Of a DNA stretch of 64,000 nucleotides, positions 26,867 through 36,664 are shown one piece after another. This stretch comes from an uncultured Nostoc sp. (GTDB taxonomy: Bacteria; Cyanobacteriota; Cyanobacteriia; Cyanobacteriales; Nostocaceae), in NCBI RefSeq assembly GCF_937863485.1, contig NZ_CALMFY010000162.1, positions 47,779 to 111,778 on the forward strand, written 5' to 3'. How positions within the stretch are numbered: position 1 is the stretch's first letter; each line of letters starts with the position of its first letter. The notes beneath the pieces are model-generated. The model did not search any database. It saw only the letters and a program-made list of their open reading frames with translations, and was not told where the DNA came from. The position numbers and the translations under genes were made by a program.

Positions 26867-29206
26867 ATGAAGCAGTTGTTTCATCTTTCCCAAATTAGTA
26901 AAAAAGCAATTATTGTTACTTCGTGCTTTTTTTTGTTTCCTAGTTCATTATTCAGCGCTCAAGCTCAAACCACAGGCGATCTGCAACAGCAAGTAACTTT
27001 ATTAGCTCAAGCAACGACATCAGAAAATAGTAGTAAAGCAGACTTAAAAGCTCCTAGTGCCAAGAACCTGGCAACTTACATCCTAGAATTTAATCGTAGT
27101 CCAATTGTGGGCAACCGGATGCGCTTGCGCGGGGTCTACTCAGAAGGTCGTCTTGCCTTTACTCGTCCTCGTGGCTGGAAACTAGATCGGGGTAAGGTAC
27201 AAGCTTTAATCCGTTTTCAACACTCACCAGCACTGTATGCCAATCGCTCTAACCTGACCGTGCTAGTCAATGGCACCAGTGTCGGTAGCGTACCACTTAA
27301 CCGCAAAGAGTCCCAAGTAGGTCAAGTACTGTTCAATATCCCATCAAAGCTGATTCAAGACTATAACGAACTCCTATTGGTGGCACAGCAGAATAACACC
27401 CTCGAATGTAGCGACCCTAGTAGCCCCGACTTATGGACAGAGATTCTGCCAGATTCCAAATTAATCTTGAACTATGAACGGCAGCCGACTCCCCTGAATT
27501 TCAGCCGCTATCCTTATCCTTTCTTTGACGAACTCGGCTTAGAAACTAATCAAATTGCTTACTTGCAACCGAGTCAAGTTAATCAATCCTGGTTGACAGC
27601 AGCAGCTCGCTTACAAGCGGCATTGGGGAGAATCGCAGATTTTCGCCCGATTCAGACGAGCTTGGTGTCTGATGTTGCAAGTGTGAGGGCAAACGATCGC
27701 TTGGTAATCATTGGGACTCCAAATGAGCAACCATCTCTAAATAGTTGGAAGAATTTGCCCCTAAAAATCGTCAGTAATCAAATTATTGATCGTGATAACA
27801 ACCCTGTACCAGATGAAACAGGGGTGTTAATGATCACTAAAACTGTAAAGAGCGGGGTTCCAGTTTTAATTGCCACTGGCAACAGCACAAAAGCTGTGGA
27901 AAAGGCAACTCAATTTTTATCACAGCCAGACTTGCGGAAAATAGGGACTGGTCAAGTAGTTTTCGTCAATACCCTCAAAGAAGGTTTGACACCAGGACTC
28001 CGCCAGTGGCCTCGTTATTTGCCAGAGCAAAATTCTTTTAAACTGGGCGACATTAAAACCCAGGTAAATGGTGAGCCGTTTAGTGATGTGACTGTACGGG
28101 GAATGGGAGCACCGCCAATTGAAGTTGATTTTCGTGCTTTACCAGATGATCGGTTTGTTCGGGGTAGTTCCATGAATCTGGTGTACAGCTATGGGCCGCA
28201 GGTTAATCCTAGAACCTCTGCGATCGAAGTTTTGCTGGATGGAGTTTTCATTGGTGGGGCCCGTCTTGATTCTGAGTCGGGAGAAACTCACAAAAACCTC
28301 AAAGTCAATTTGCCGGAAAACTTGATCAAACCTAACTCGAAACTGCAAGTTTTTTTCCGGATGAATCCTAGAGAACCGTTTGACAAACAGAACTGTCTTC
28401 AGCCACCAGATCAACAACTTACAGGGACGGTGCATTCTGATACTAGCTTCGACCTGAAGCGGGAAATTTCTACACAACTACCAGACTTGAACCTGCTGAA
28501 ATTCGGTTTTCCCTTTGCTGCACCACAGGATTTGTCTCAGACGGCGATTGTAGTGCCACAAATCCCCTCGAAGACAGATGTTTTGACCTTGTTAGCCTTT
28601 AGCGAACGCTTAGGAAGGCTCAGTCAAGCAGATGCCATCAAACTAGAAGTTTACACGCCGGATGCCTTGCCGACAAAAGTCCGCAAAAATGACCATTTGG
28701 TAGGAATTGGAACGCGAGAAGAGTTTCCTTTTCCTGAAGTATTTAATTCCAGTGGCTTTAACTTGAGTCAGGCATTTTCCCGCTCTTCTGCCTATGCTGT
28801 GGTTCAGACCCCACAGGACACACAAGGCATGATTAAGCAAATTATCTCTCCTTGGAACAGCGATCGCGTCGTTCTGGCTTTAACATCTCAAACTGAAACT
28901 GGTTTAGAGCGAGTGCGACAAGTCCTCAATCAAGATCCGTGGTTCTTCCAACTCAAAAAGGATACGGTGCTAATTAGTAGCGATCAAAAAGACCCAGTTT
29001 CCTACGATGCTGATGCCTATCAACTACAGTTTTTTCAAAGCGCCCCGAACACTCGTCGTTGGGAAAATACCAGTCTCCTCAGTAAGGCATCACGCTTTTT
29101 ACAAGAAAATTGGCTATTGCTACCTGTAGGTATTTTGAGTGTCTCTCTAATTCTTTACGGCATTGTTCAGTTGTATCTCAAGCGGCTAACTGCTGACAAA
29201 AAGTAG
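26867..29206 (+). CDS. bcsB: Cellulose synthase regulatory subunit BcsB
   Basis: A 779-residue periplasmic protein with a signal peptide ending AQAQ and a single C-terminal membrane anchor (about residues 745-770), as in BcsB. Carbohydrate-binding and ferredoxin-like domains alternate: LRGVYSEGRLAFTRPRGW, IRFQHSPAL, and later LVYSYGP and DGVFIGGARL. BcsB forms a complex with BcsA and guides the glucan through the periplasm. I prefer ATG 26867, since the signal peptide starts there, to a TTG 48 bases upstream. bcsA begins 52 bases after it. Confidence 0.88.
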   Translation: MKQLFHLSQISKKAIIVTSCFFLFPSSLFSAQAQTTGDLQQQVTLLAQATTSENSSKADLKAPSAKNLATYILEFNRSPIVGNRMRLRGVYSEGRLAFTRPRGWKLDRGKVQALIRFQHSPALYANRSNLTVLVNGTSVGSVPLNRKESQVGQVLFNIPSKLIQDYNELLLVAQQNNTLECSDPSSPDLWTEILPDSKLILNYERQPTPLNFSRYPYPFFDELGLETNQIAYLQPSQVNQSWLTAAARLQAALGRIADFRPIQTSLVSDVASVRANDRLVIIGTPNEQPSLNSWKNLPLKIVSNQIIDRDNNPVPDETGVLMITKTVKSGVPVLIATGNSTKAVEKATQFLSQPDLRKIGTGQVVFVNTLKEGLTPGLRQWPRYLPEQNSFKLGDIKTQVNGEPFSDVTVRGMGAPPIEVDFRALPDDRFVRGSSMNLVYSYGPQVNPRTSAIEVLLDGVFIGGARLDSESGETHKNLKVNLPENLIKPNSKLQVFFRMNPREPFDKQNCLQPPDQQLTGTVHSDTSFDLKREISTQLPDLNLLKFGFPFAAPQDLSQTAIVVPQIPSKTDVLTLLAFSERLGRLSQADAIKLEVYTPDALPTKVRKNDHLVGIGTREEFPFPEVFNSSGFNLSQAFSRSSAYAVVQTPQDTQGMIKQIISPWNSDRVVLALTSQTETGLERVRQVLNQDPWFFQLKKDTVLISSDQKDPVSYDADAYQLQFFQSAPNTRRWENTSLLSKASRFLQENWLLLPVGILSVSLILYGIVQLYLKRLTADKK

Positions 29207-29257
29207 ACACTTTCGGTTACGTATCGCCAATTTTAAATTTCAAAATTTAGATCCAAA

Positions 29258-31870
29258 ATGTCTTCTTCCCCAGATATATCGCCTCGTAAATCACGCGATC
29301 GCCAGCGCTTCAAATTGAGCAGTTGGCTGATTGATATTACCCCCCGATTTTTTGACCGCACTCTCCAAAGAGTGGGTGTGAAACACTTTAAATGGTTTAT
29401 CCTGCTGCTATTGTTGCTCTCAGTGCCACTGATTATTACCCCAATAGAAGTTTGGCAGCAGGGATTGGTAGCAGTGTTTCTTGTGCTACTTGGTCAACTG
29501 GTCATACAGGCAGAGTTTCAAGAGGACTCTTCAGAAATCAGCCAGTATTATCACCTGTTTCTACTGTGGCTGAGTATGGTAACAACGCTGCGTTATTTAT
29601 ACTACCGCACCAGCTATACCCTTAACTTTGATGGTTGGCTCAACAGCATTGCTTGCCTATTTTTGTTCGCTGCTGAACTTTATGCCATCCTTACCTTAGT
29701 ACTGGCGTACTTTCAAACCCTGAAAATTCAAGAACGCCAACCAGTTAATCTCACAACCATTCCTGTTGAGGAATGGTACAAAGTTGATATCTACATTCCC
29801 ACTTACAACGAAGACGTGGAGATTGTTCGTAAGACTGCCGTGGCAGCCTTGGCCTGTGATTATGCTCCTAATAAAAAACAGGTTTATGTCCTTGATGATG
29901 GTCGTCCTGAAAAGTATAAAGAGAACGACCCACGTCGAGAACAGTTTAGCGCCAGACGGGAACAGCTACGGCAAATGTGCCAAGAACTCGGCTGTATACA
30001 CATGACGCGGGACAATAACGACCATGCTAAGGCGGGTAACATTAATGCTGCCTTTTACAAAACTGGTGGCGATTTAGTGTTGATTTTGGACTGCGACCAC
30101 ATCCCTTCACGGCAAATTCTCCTGCATACAATGGGTTTTTTCTTCGATCCCAAAGTATCGTTTGTCCAAACTCCCCACTGGTTCTATAACCCCGACCCCT
30201 TCGAGCGTAATTTGGTCACCAAAGGTAGAATACCCGCAGGTAATGAACTGTTTTATAAGGTACTGCAAAAGGGTAACGATTTTTGGAATGCCGCCTTTTT
30301 CTGCGGTTCTGCAGCATTAATCCGCAAATCCCACGCTTTAGAAGTTGGGGGAATTGCAGTGGAAACAGTGACGGAAGATTGCCATACTGCCTTGCGATTG
30401 CATTCGCTGGGTTACAAATCTGTCTACTACGACAAAATTATGGTGGCTGGTTTAGCACCAGAAACGTTTTCTTCTTATGTAGGGCAACAAGTGCGTTGGG
30501 CAAGGGGGATGGCGCAGATTCTGCGATTGGAAAACCCCGTTTTTAATCCGAAGCTGAACCTGACAGTTGCCCAGAGGATTTGTTATTTCAGTGCGACTTC
30601 ACACTTTTTGTACGGCTATCCCCGTCTAATATATGCGATCGCTCCCCCGCTATTTTTATTATTTGGCATTAACTCTGTCCAAGGTTTGGGTTTAGAAACT
30701 CTAGCCTACGCCCTACCTCATATTCTCCTCTCGCTTTTTACTAATTACATCATTTACAAAAACGTCCGGTTCTCGTTCTGGAACGAAATTTTTGAATTTG
30801 CAATGGCTTTCCAGGCTGGGTGGGTGACCATGTTAGCACTGTTTAATCCCAAGCTGGGTTCATTTAACGTTACCGACAAAGGAACGTCTATAACCAAACG
30901 CACCTTTGATTGGGAATCGATGCGTGGTCTTTTAGTGGTAACAGGACTTGTAGTCTCTTCCTTGCTGGCTGTTCCCTATTGGCTGCTGCTACGTCCTGAA
31001 GATTGGCAAGCAGTCTTAGTTAATACCATGTGGTCTATTTTTAACCTGGTTTTACTGATAGCTGCTTTGTTGGTTGGCTTTGAACAACCGCAAGTACGTT
31101 CTGCCCACCGTTTACAGCGTCGTCTCCCCATCTTAATTACCAGTAACAGTCAAACAATCATGGGCAAAACGGTGAATATCTCGGAAACTGGGGCATTAAT
31201 TTCCTTGGAAACCTGGCCCAATTTACTGGATGAAGTGGAAGTTGAGGTGATGGGAGATTATACTGCTAGCGCTTCCCTAACGGCGCAGATTGTCCGAGTC
31301 TCCCCTATTAATGATACAGAAACGCTTTTAGCAGTTGATTTTGTGAAGCTCAACAACGCCCAACGCGATGCTTTAACTCTAGTTTTATATTCTGATGTGC
31401 AGGAGTGGTATTCTCAAAAGGGGCAGTATGTAGACCGACCCATAGCTTCCCTTGGATTCCTCGCTACGAGTCTGACTCGGTCTTTGCGTGACATCAAACA
31501 AACTAGCCGTAAAAAGGTACGCAAGCAGGTAAATAGCAATAGCCAACTCTACTGGGATGGTAACTTCTTTTTTGGAGTAGCCACAGAACTAGGAACAACA
31601 GGTTTGCGCTTGGAAATAGAAGATAAAAAAGCCGTGTCTTCTCACAAAATGCTAGGACAACAGGATTTGCACACGATGCGAACTGTTAAACCATTAGTTG
31701 GTTTACTGTTGAATGAGGATGGAGATAATGTCTCATCTAACCGATTCGTTGCCGAAATTTATGTAGTAGAAGAAGAGGTAAATGGCAAGATTGCGATCGA
31801 GTTAATTTTTCCAGATAAATTCAAAGAACGCCAAGACACCAAAATTAAACAACTGTTGCAGGTTCTCTAG
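29258..31870 (+). CDS. bcsA: Cellulose synthase catalytic subunit BcsA with PilZ domain
   Basis: An 870-residue GT2 processive glucosyltransferase that polymerises UDP-glucose. All hallmark motifs are present: DDGRPE (about 213), DCDHIPS (about 278, the DxD-type site), TEDCHT (about 373, catalytic base) and QQVRWARGMAQI (about 409, QxxRW). Eight or so membrane segments flank the catalytic domain. A PilZ domain follows (about 610-700) with RLQRRLP and NISETGALI, which suggests activation by cyclic di-GMP. The last 150 residues lack known motifs. A hairpin terminator lies just downstream. Confidence 0.92.
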   Translation: MSSSPDISPRKSRDRQRFKLSSWLIDITPRFFDRTLQRVGVKHFKWFILLLLLLSVPLIITPIEVWQQGLVAVFLVLLGQLVIQAEFQEDSSEISQYYHLFLLWLSMVTTLRYLYYRTSYTLNFDGWLNSIACLFLFAAELYAILTLVLAYFQTLKIQERQPVNLTTIPVEEWYKVDIYIPTYNEDVEIVRKTAVAALACDYAPNKKQVYVLDDGRPEKYKENDPRREQFSARREQLRQMCQELGCIHMTRDNNDHAKAGNINAAFYKTGGDLVLILDCDHIPSRQILLHTMGFFFDPKVSFVQTPHWFYNPDPFERNLVTKGRIPAGNELFYKVLQKGNDFWNAAFFCGSAALIRKSHALEVGGIAVETVTEDCHTALRLHSLGYKSVYYDKIMVAGLAPETFSSYVGQQVRWARGMAQILRLENPVFNPKLNLTVAQRICYFSATSHFLYGYPRLIYAIAPPLFLLFGINSVQGLGLETLAYALPHILLSLFTNYIIYKNVRFSFWNEIFEFAMAFQAGWVTMLALFNPKLGSFNVTDKGTSITKRTFDWESMRGLLVVTGLVVSSLLAVPYWLLLRPEDWQAVLVNTMWSIFNLVLLIAALLVGFEQPQVRSAHRLQRRLPILITSNSQTIMGKTVNISETGALISLETWPNLLDEVEVEVMGDYTASASLTAQIVRVSPINDTETLLAVDFVKLNNAQRDALTLVLYSDVQEWYSQKGQYVDRPIASLGFLATSLTRSLRDIKQTSRKKVRKQVNSNSQLYWDGNFFFGVATELGTTGLRLEIEDKKAVSSHKMLGQQDLHTMRTVKPLVGLLLNEDGDNVSSNRFVAEIYVVEEEVNGKIAIELIFPDKFKERQDTKIKQLLQVL

Positions 31871-31896
31871 CAGAAGTATTTGACTAGATTTTGATT

Positions 31897-31934
31897 AGCG
31901 CAAGCTCCATTTAAGTCAAGATGTTGCTTGCGCT
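31897..31934 (+). terminator. Terminator after bcsA
   Basis: AGCGCAAGC (31897-31905) pairs with GCTTGCGCT (31926-31934), then TTTC. Nine-pair stem, loop of 20 bases. Confidence 0.6.
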
Positions 31935-32673
31935 TTCGAGTGTTTTAAACAGAACTAACCCTTTCAAGGTCATCAGTGAGAGGTTAAAATAAAGCGCATT
32001 TTGTCAATCAGTTAAAATACCCAAAATCGTCTTATTGAAGTCTTATTGAAAATGATAATCGTGCAGGGGTGAGGGTTGTACTTGACTACGAATTTTAGAT
32101 AAAAGATTTTAGATAAAAGATTTTAGATAAAAGATTTTTTGGTTCATGCCCCGCCCCGGACAACTCTTGGAGACGCTAACGCGAACGTTCCGCAACAATA
32201 CAGTTCAGTTAAGCATTTTTTCATTCTCTCTGTGTTCTCGGCGCGGCAGTTGCTTCTCCTAAGGGAGACGCTGCGCGAACAAGTCGGGGAACCCGCCCAA
32301 CGCACTGCCTTGCCTCTGCGGTAGCCTGCGGCAAGCCGCTCCGCGTCTACGTTAAAAAAATTGACTTTGATAAAGAGTTTTAACCTTAACCCAAGCGTAT
32401 TGCGTCCCGCAACGCTAACGTGGGCGGAACAAATCCAAAATTCTCAATGTTTATTATTCGGCTTGCCCCATACCCAACCTTGCCGGGGTCAGCATTGAGC
32501 GAACCCAAGAGCGTCTCTAAGAGTTGCCGAAGTGTCAATCCAAAATTGTCAATTCCATTATCCAAAATTGATTGACCCTAGCTTGATGCTGGCCACCCTA
32601 GAGGATTTTACTAAAGACTTCTCTCAATCCCACAAGAAAAAATGTAGTGCATTCAATTAAGAACCGCTAGCAA
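31935..32673. other. Repeat-rich intergenic region
   Basis: No real gene seen. It contains a 14-bp tandem array at 32092-32139 and fragments of the dispersed GAGACGC / GCGAACG / CTCCGCG repeats (32155-32360). The short frame around 32139 lies wholly in these repeats. Confidence 0.6.
32092..32139. repeat. Tandem 14-bp repeat, three and a half units
   Basis: Unit ATTTTAGATAAAAG is repeated at 32092, 32106 and 32120, followed by a partial copy. It is a short array of the tandemly repeated type known in heterocystous cyanobacteria. Confidence 0.85.
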
Positions 32674-33357
32674 TCACACTTTGCCAGCCAAGTTCATCAA
32701 CTGTTTGAAGTTCACAAGATAAGTAGTGTTGTTGGCGCTGTCAATGTTAATCCACCCTTTTTCATGCAGCTTTTCCATGATTTTGGTGGTTTCTTCAACA
32801 CCAATTTCTGTTACCTCTGCTAAATCTTTAAAGGGAATGTTAAAAATTTCTCTTCCTGAGTCTGATTCCTGACCATAGTTTTCGCATAAAGTCACTAGGG
32901 TATGGGCGAGTTTAACTGCTGGTGGTGAAGACCGCATTTGTAAGCGCAGGTTAATTTGTCGCAATCGCCGCACCATCAGTTGCAACATGCGGTGATGTAA
33001 CTGCGGGTCTTTAAACAATATTTGAATAAAACGCTCTCTAGAGATACTAAGCAACTTCACGGGTGAAAGGGCAATGACATCGGTTGAGCGTGGAGATTCA
33101 TCCAAAATTGCCATTTCTCCAAAAAAATCGCCACGGCCAAAAATTGCCAGAGCTACTGAATCTTCCCCGACGGTACGCCGGACTTTGACCCAACCAGAAA
33201 CCACGAAGTAAACGGCGTTACCCCAGGCATCTTCCATCACAACAGCTCGCCCAGATGGGTATTCATGTTCAATTGCAACGTTGAGCAGCCATTCCAAAGT
33301 CTGTGGATTGGCTGTACTCATTAAGGGGAAAAGTTCACTAAAAACCTCAGTTAGCAT
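32674..33357 (-). CDS. Crp/Fnr-family transcription regulator
   Basis: A 227-residue protein with an N-terminal cyclic-nucleotide-binding-like domain (residues about 20-120) and a C-terminal helix-turn-helix (about 165-215). The ligand-pocket block reads GDFFGEMAILDESPRSTDV. Compared with cAMP-binding Crp (FGE...RSA), the alanine after RS is replaced by T, so the ligand is uncertain. The DNA-binding part includes FKDLAEVTEIGVEETTKIMEKL. No Fe-S cysteine cluster is visible, so it is not Fnr-like in that sense. The 717-base upstream gap contains a broken small gene. Confidence 0.85.
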   Translation of the reverse strand: MLTEVFSELFPLMSTANPQTLEWLLNVAIEHEYPSGRAVVMEDAWGNAVYFVVSGWVKVRRTVGEDSVALAIFGRGDFFGEMAILDESPRSTDVIALSPVKLLSISRERFIQILFKDPQLHHRMLQLMVRRLRQINLRLQMRSSPPAVKLAHTLVTLCENYGQESDSGREIFNIPFKDLAEVTEIGVEETTKIMEKLHEKGWINIDSANNTTYLVNFKQLMNLAGKV

Positions 33358-33556
33358 GAAATATTTGCAAAAAATGGATTCAACAGTGGGAAACTAACTT
33401 TGCTACTATAAGTTTGTTTAAACCGTAATCTTACTCAGAATATGCTCGCAAAATTTGTATTTATTTGAGATGAACCTCTAAGGTTGATCGGTCTAGGGTT
33501 CCATTACAACATAACAATTATCTATGTGATCGAAATCAGCAGTTTTACTGACAGAT

Positions 33557-33747
33557 TTATGATTTGGTGTTTGTTGATGGATTGCTATCTAGTGCCAGTA
33601 TTTTGAGCTGTTTATCTAAATTTTTCACTAATTCATTCAGGGCAACCAAAGCCTCTAATTGCTGAAAGTCAAGGCTAGGATTCAGTAAAAGCCGTTTTTG
33701 TAGTTCATGTAACTTGAAGCTTAATTGCTGAGAATTTCCTCAGGCAT
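33557..33747 (-). pseudogene. Small ORF with apparent one-base deletion
   Basis: On the minus strand ATG at 33747 gives MPEEILSN and stops. One frame over, a 57-codon stretch reads QLSFKLHELQKRLLLNP, LEALVALNELVKNLDKQL, and stops at 33557. No start codon precedes that stretch in its own frame. Supplying one base near ATTCTCAGC joins the two into a 60-odd residue helical protein. Family unknown. It could also be an unusual short gene with a rare start. Confidence 0.35.
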
Positions 33748-34074
33748 GGCGAATCATTTAATTCACCCTCTGAAGACAACATAGATTTAATTACTTAGTG
33801 TTTATTTATATAATATTTTCCCTTTAATTTAGGAGGTAGTTAATAAATTGGACTTTGTTCGATTGTTAAAATTTAAATTATATATACCTAAGTAGAAGAA
33901 GAATTTCAGATGTGGATTGGGGATAATATTGAGTTACGATCTGCTGTAGTAACTGAGACATGAGGGGATGAAGAGGCTCCAGGAGCAGAGGGGAGGAATT
34001 TTTGATGAATTCCCCTCTGCTCTCCTGCTCCTTGTCTCCCACGGTTTGAATTGATCAACTAGATGCCTCACAGC

Positions 34075-35262
34075 CTACTCCTGAGTTCTTAAAGCTTGGG
34101 CAGCAAGATAGACTTTTGTCCATTCGCCTAGCACTTGATGGGTTTTGAGTTTTAAATTTTGGGCTATTGCTTCTATTGAGTTACCCGCTCTTTGCAAATC
34201 TAGGATTTGCCGCTCCAGAGGAGTCAATTTTTCATAAAGTTGCTGCCATTGATTTTGTGTTAATCCCAAGTTATGTTCTTGTAAGGAAATTGAGAGCCAG
34301 CTGTCTACGAGTTCTGGTTTACCTTTAAGAGCAAAAACCCGCACGGCGTGGTAACTAATTTTTTCTCGCAGACGGTATACCTCTTTAGTCTGCTTATTTA
34401 ATCTGTGGGCGATCTCTTCCTGGGACTTACCTTGTAAATACAGTCGTAGCCACTCCACTGCATCTGTTCCCAGATTTTCTTGTAAATAATTTTCAAATTC
34501 TTTTTGTACTGACTGACGCAGCACTTGTTGTTCCTCTAGTTGTTGTGCTTGTTGATATTCTGCGATCGCCTGACTATCCACTAAGTTAACTCGATTCTCA
34601 CTGTCGTCTGTAAGAACTTCTTCCGACACTAGTCTAATTAAGTCACGGCTTGGCACTTGAGTTAAGCCACCGCGCTGAGTGCGACGCAAGTAATTTACAA
34701 ACCGATAAGCTAATAGGGGTTGATTGCGTACTGGCCGCAGACAATATTCTTCTACACTGGCAAATAGCAGAGCATCCCCCAATCGTCGATCGGTTGTATA
34801 TTTGGCAATATCAGCCATTTGCTGTTGCATGTGGCTATCGCTTTGCAGTAATTCTTGGAGTACTTCTTGCAACACATCGATCACGCTACGCTGACGATCG
34901 CGGCTCAGGGCAACCCATGTCTGAATTTTATTTCGTAATGTCACTAAACTTCCCAGTCGCGTTATCAAGTTGCGATAAGCACGCTCTCGCCCCAGCCCCA
35001 AGTAGCGTTGATGTAAAATCCTCCAGCGATATTCCATCGCTTGCTTGGCGATATCTAGTTCCTTAGGGTTAAACAGATCAAACCGTTTTGAGTCAGATCC
35101 AAATAGCCAGAAAATAATACTTTGCCTAGCAGCTTCACTTTGTTCTGGACATTCCGCAGCCAAGCGCTTTCGCCAATCTAGAGCTAGTTTTTCCACATCC
35201 TTTGTCATAGCGAGATTGCGCTCCTCGAAACTCAATTTTGAAGTTTGCATCACAACCCCCAT
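34075..35262 (-). CDS. HetZ-family (HetZ-related) protein
   Basis: About 395 residues, rich in helices, with no signal peptide. Residues 20-190 include KAMEYRWRILHQRYLGLGRERAYR as parts AMEYRWRILHQRYLG and ARNKIQTW-like spacing, then ASVEEYCLRPVRNQPLL and RFVNYLRRTQRGGLTQVP. The C-terminal half has two helix-turn-helix-like stretches (SQEEIAHRLNKQTKEVYRLR; SIEAIAQNLKLKTHQVLGEW). The pattern matches my recollection of HetZ and HetZ-related proteins, which act in heterocyst differentiation. I cannot tell HetZ itself from its paralogues. The start is one of GTG 35271, ATG 35262 or ATG 35250. Confidence 0.6.
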   Translation of the reverse strand: MGVVMQTSKLSFEERNLAMTKDVEKLALDWRKRLAAECPEQSEAARQSIIFWLFGSDSKRFDLFNPKELDIAKQAMEYRWRILHQRYLGLGRERAYRNLITRLGSLVTLRNKIQTWVALSRDRQRSVIDVLQEVLQELLQSDSHMQQQMADIAKYTTDRRLGDALLFASVEEYCLRPVRNQPLLAYRFVNYLRRTQRGGLTQVPSRDLIRLVSEEVLTDDSENRVNLVDSQAIAEYQQAQQLEEQQVLRQSVQKEFENYLQENLGTDAVEWLRLYLQGKSQEEIAHRLNKQTKEVYRLREKISYHAVRVFALKGKPELVDSWLSISLQEHNLGLTQNQWQQLYEKLTPLERQILDLQRAGNSIEAIAQNLKLKTHQVLGEWTKVYLAAQALRTQE

Positions 35263-35271
35263 TTGTCCCAC

Positions 35272-36225
35272 CTAATTGTTTAACTGGCAGATGCCCCGGA
35301 TTTCATGAGTTTCATGAAAACATCTCAGTGATTCCACTTTTATTACGTCTTAATTCACTAAAATTATGCAAAAATTTTTGCATTGGTGTTTTGCTTTCAA
35401 TTTCAAAGTGCTCTAAATCCATGAAAATCAAGCATTTCTGCCAAATCTGTTAATTTAAATTTTTTGTTAAGTTATGTTTTTTAACTGAGAACAGAAATCT
35501 GCCTCCTAGAGTGGTAGAGGATACACCTTTCAGGAGATGGGTTGCAAAAATCTGATAGTTTTGTAACCGAGCCGAGGAACGAATCTAATTTAACTCAATG
35601 TCAGACGTTATTTCACTCGTATAAGTTTCAACCCTCTATAACCTCTTACGTAGTTATAAACTTAGTTACATTTTATACTAAGATGTTTTAAATAAGAATT
35701 TGGAAGCAGAGTCTCATATCTGCTTCTGAATTCTTTTTTGATAATAAATTTTGGATAAATCCGATCGCTATAGCTTGGAATTAGCCCCAATATGCCACGT
35801 AGTGATGTCTACGACGGGCTATGCCTACGCTATTCTAGTAGTAGGGAAAATATCGCTTATTTATCCTCTTTAAACTAGCTTCAGCCACAACTGTGCCTCT
35901 AAAATTGGCAGGTTATTCTTAAAAGTTTTACATTCTCAAAAAGGAATAGTCAACAGTCAATATTGATTTTGACTATTGACTCTGATTGTTGCTTTCCCTT
36001 CTGGTTCAAAATTTAACTTATGCAAAATATAAAAACAGAAAGAATGTAATCCTCTAAAGTTTTGATAGTCATAAGCCTCGCAAGAGACTTCTCTTTAAAT
36101 TCATTAATGGGGATTCTTCGTTTTGAATTTTGAGATAAGTCGGAGCGCTGGCTTCCAGCGAGATGAACTTGGGTAATTTTGAATTCTCTATTCGCGTAGC
36201 GCCTTTGCAGGAGAGGGGGTTGACT
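35272..36225. other. Long intergenic region, possible ncRNA and a dispersed repeat
   Basis: No protein gene supported. At 35536-35565 GGTTGCAAAA pairs with TTTTGTAACC. At 35705-35742 GAAGCAGA pairs with TCTGCTTC and a T-run follows, a terminator without an upstream plus-strand gene. A dispersed repeat copy lies at 35798-35833. A 61-codon frame at 36069-36254 is probably chance. Confidence 0.45.
35705..35742 (+). terminator. Orphan terminator-like hairpin
   Basis: GAAGCAGA ... TCTGCTTC, then GAATTCTTTTTT. No plus-strand coding gene ends upstream, so it may end an unannotated RNA (see findings). Confidence 0.5.
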
Positions 36226-36579
36226 TTATCGACCGTTGGATGATCTACCAACAATGGGATTTTCTACAGATTCTCGATACTGTTGGACTTGTTCTGTGTA
36301 ACCAATTGGCAGAACAGCTTCAACGTTTTCATGGGGACGAGCAATAATCACCCAGGATTCCAGTGTACCGCCGAAAACATTTTCTGCGGCTTCAATACCA
36401 GCAGCCATAGCTGTCTTTACTTCAGAAACATCACCACGAATATTAACTGTAAAGCGGGCACTACCTACTCTGATATAACCAACCAGGGTGACTCGACCAG
36501 CTTTTAGCATAGCATCTGCTGCTGCTAGCACCGCAGGAAAACCTTTAGTTTCGAGTGCTCCAACTGCTTGTAATGACAT
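36226..36579 (-). CDS. ccmK4: Carboxysome shell protein CcmK4
   Basis: A 117-residue single BMC-domain hexamer protein of the carboxysome shell. [22 protein letters not shown] is split over the family signature: [20 protein letters not shown], and the pore-side block [17 protein letters not shown]. It is longer than CcmK1/K2 by a basic tail, as usual for K4. ATG with AGGAGATT upstream. It is the second gene of a two-gene operon with ccmK3. This satellite ccmK3-ccmK4 pair is normally separate from the main ccm operon and tunes shell permeability. Confidence 0.9.
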   Translation of the reverse strand: MSLQAVGALETKGFPAVLAAADAMLKAGRVTLVGYIRVGSARFTVNIRGDVSEVKTAMAAGIEAAENVFGGTLESWVIIARPHENVEAVLPIGYTEQVQQYRESVENPIVGRSSNGR

Positions 36580-36664
36580 TATTAATCTCCTGTATGAATA
36601 AACGATATGGGGACTACAAGTTAATTGTACGAAGCTTCGCTACAGATTTTGATAGCAAAATTGC

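Noticed and set aside
32139..32324. 61-codon frame after bcsA
   Set aside because: Made of dispersed repeat sequence with GAGACGC and GCGCGAAC blocks; not a gene.
36069..36254. 61-codon minus frame overlapping the ccmK4 end
   Set aside because: No ribosome binding site or family pattern; overlaps the ccmK4 C-terminus.
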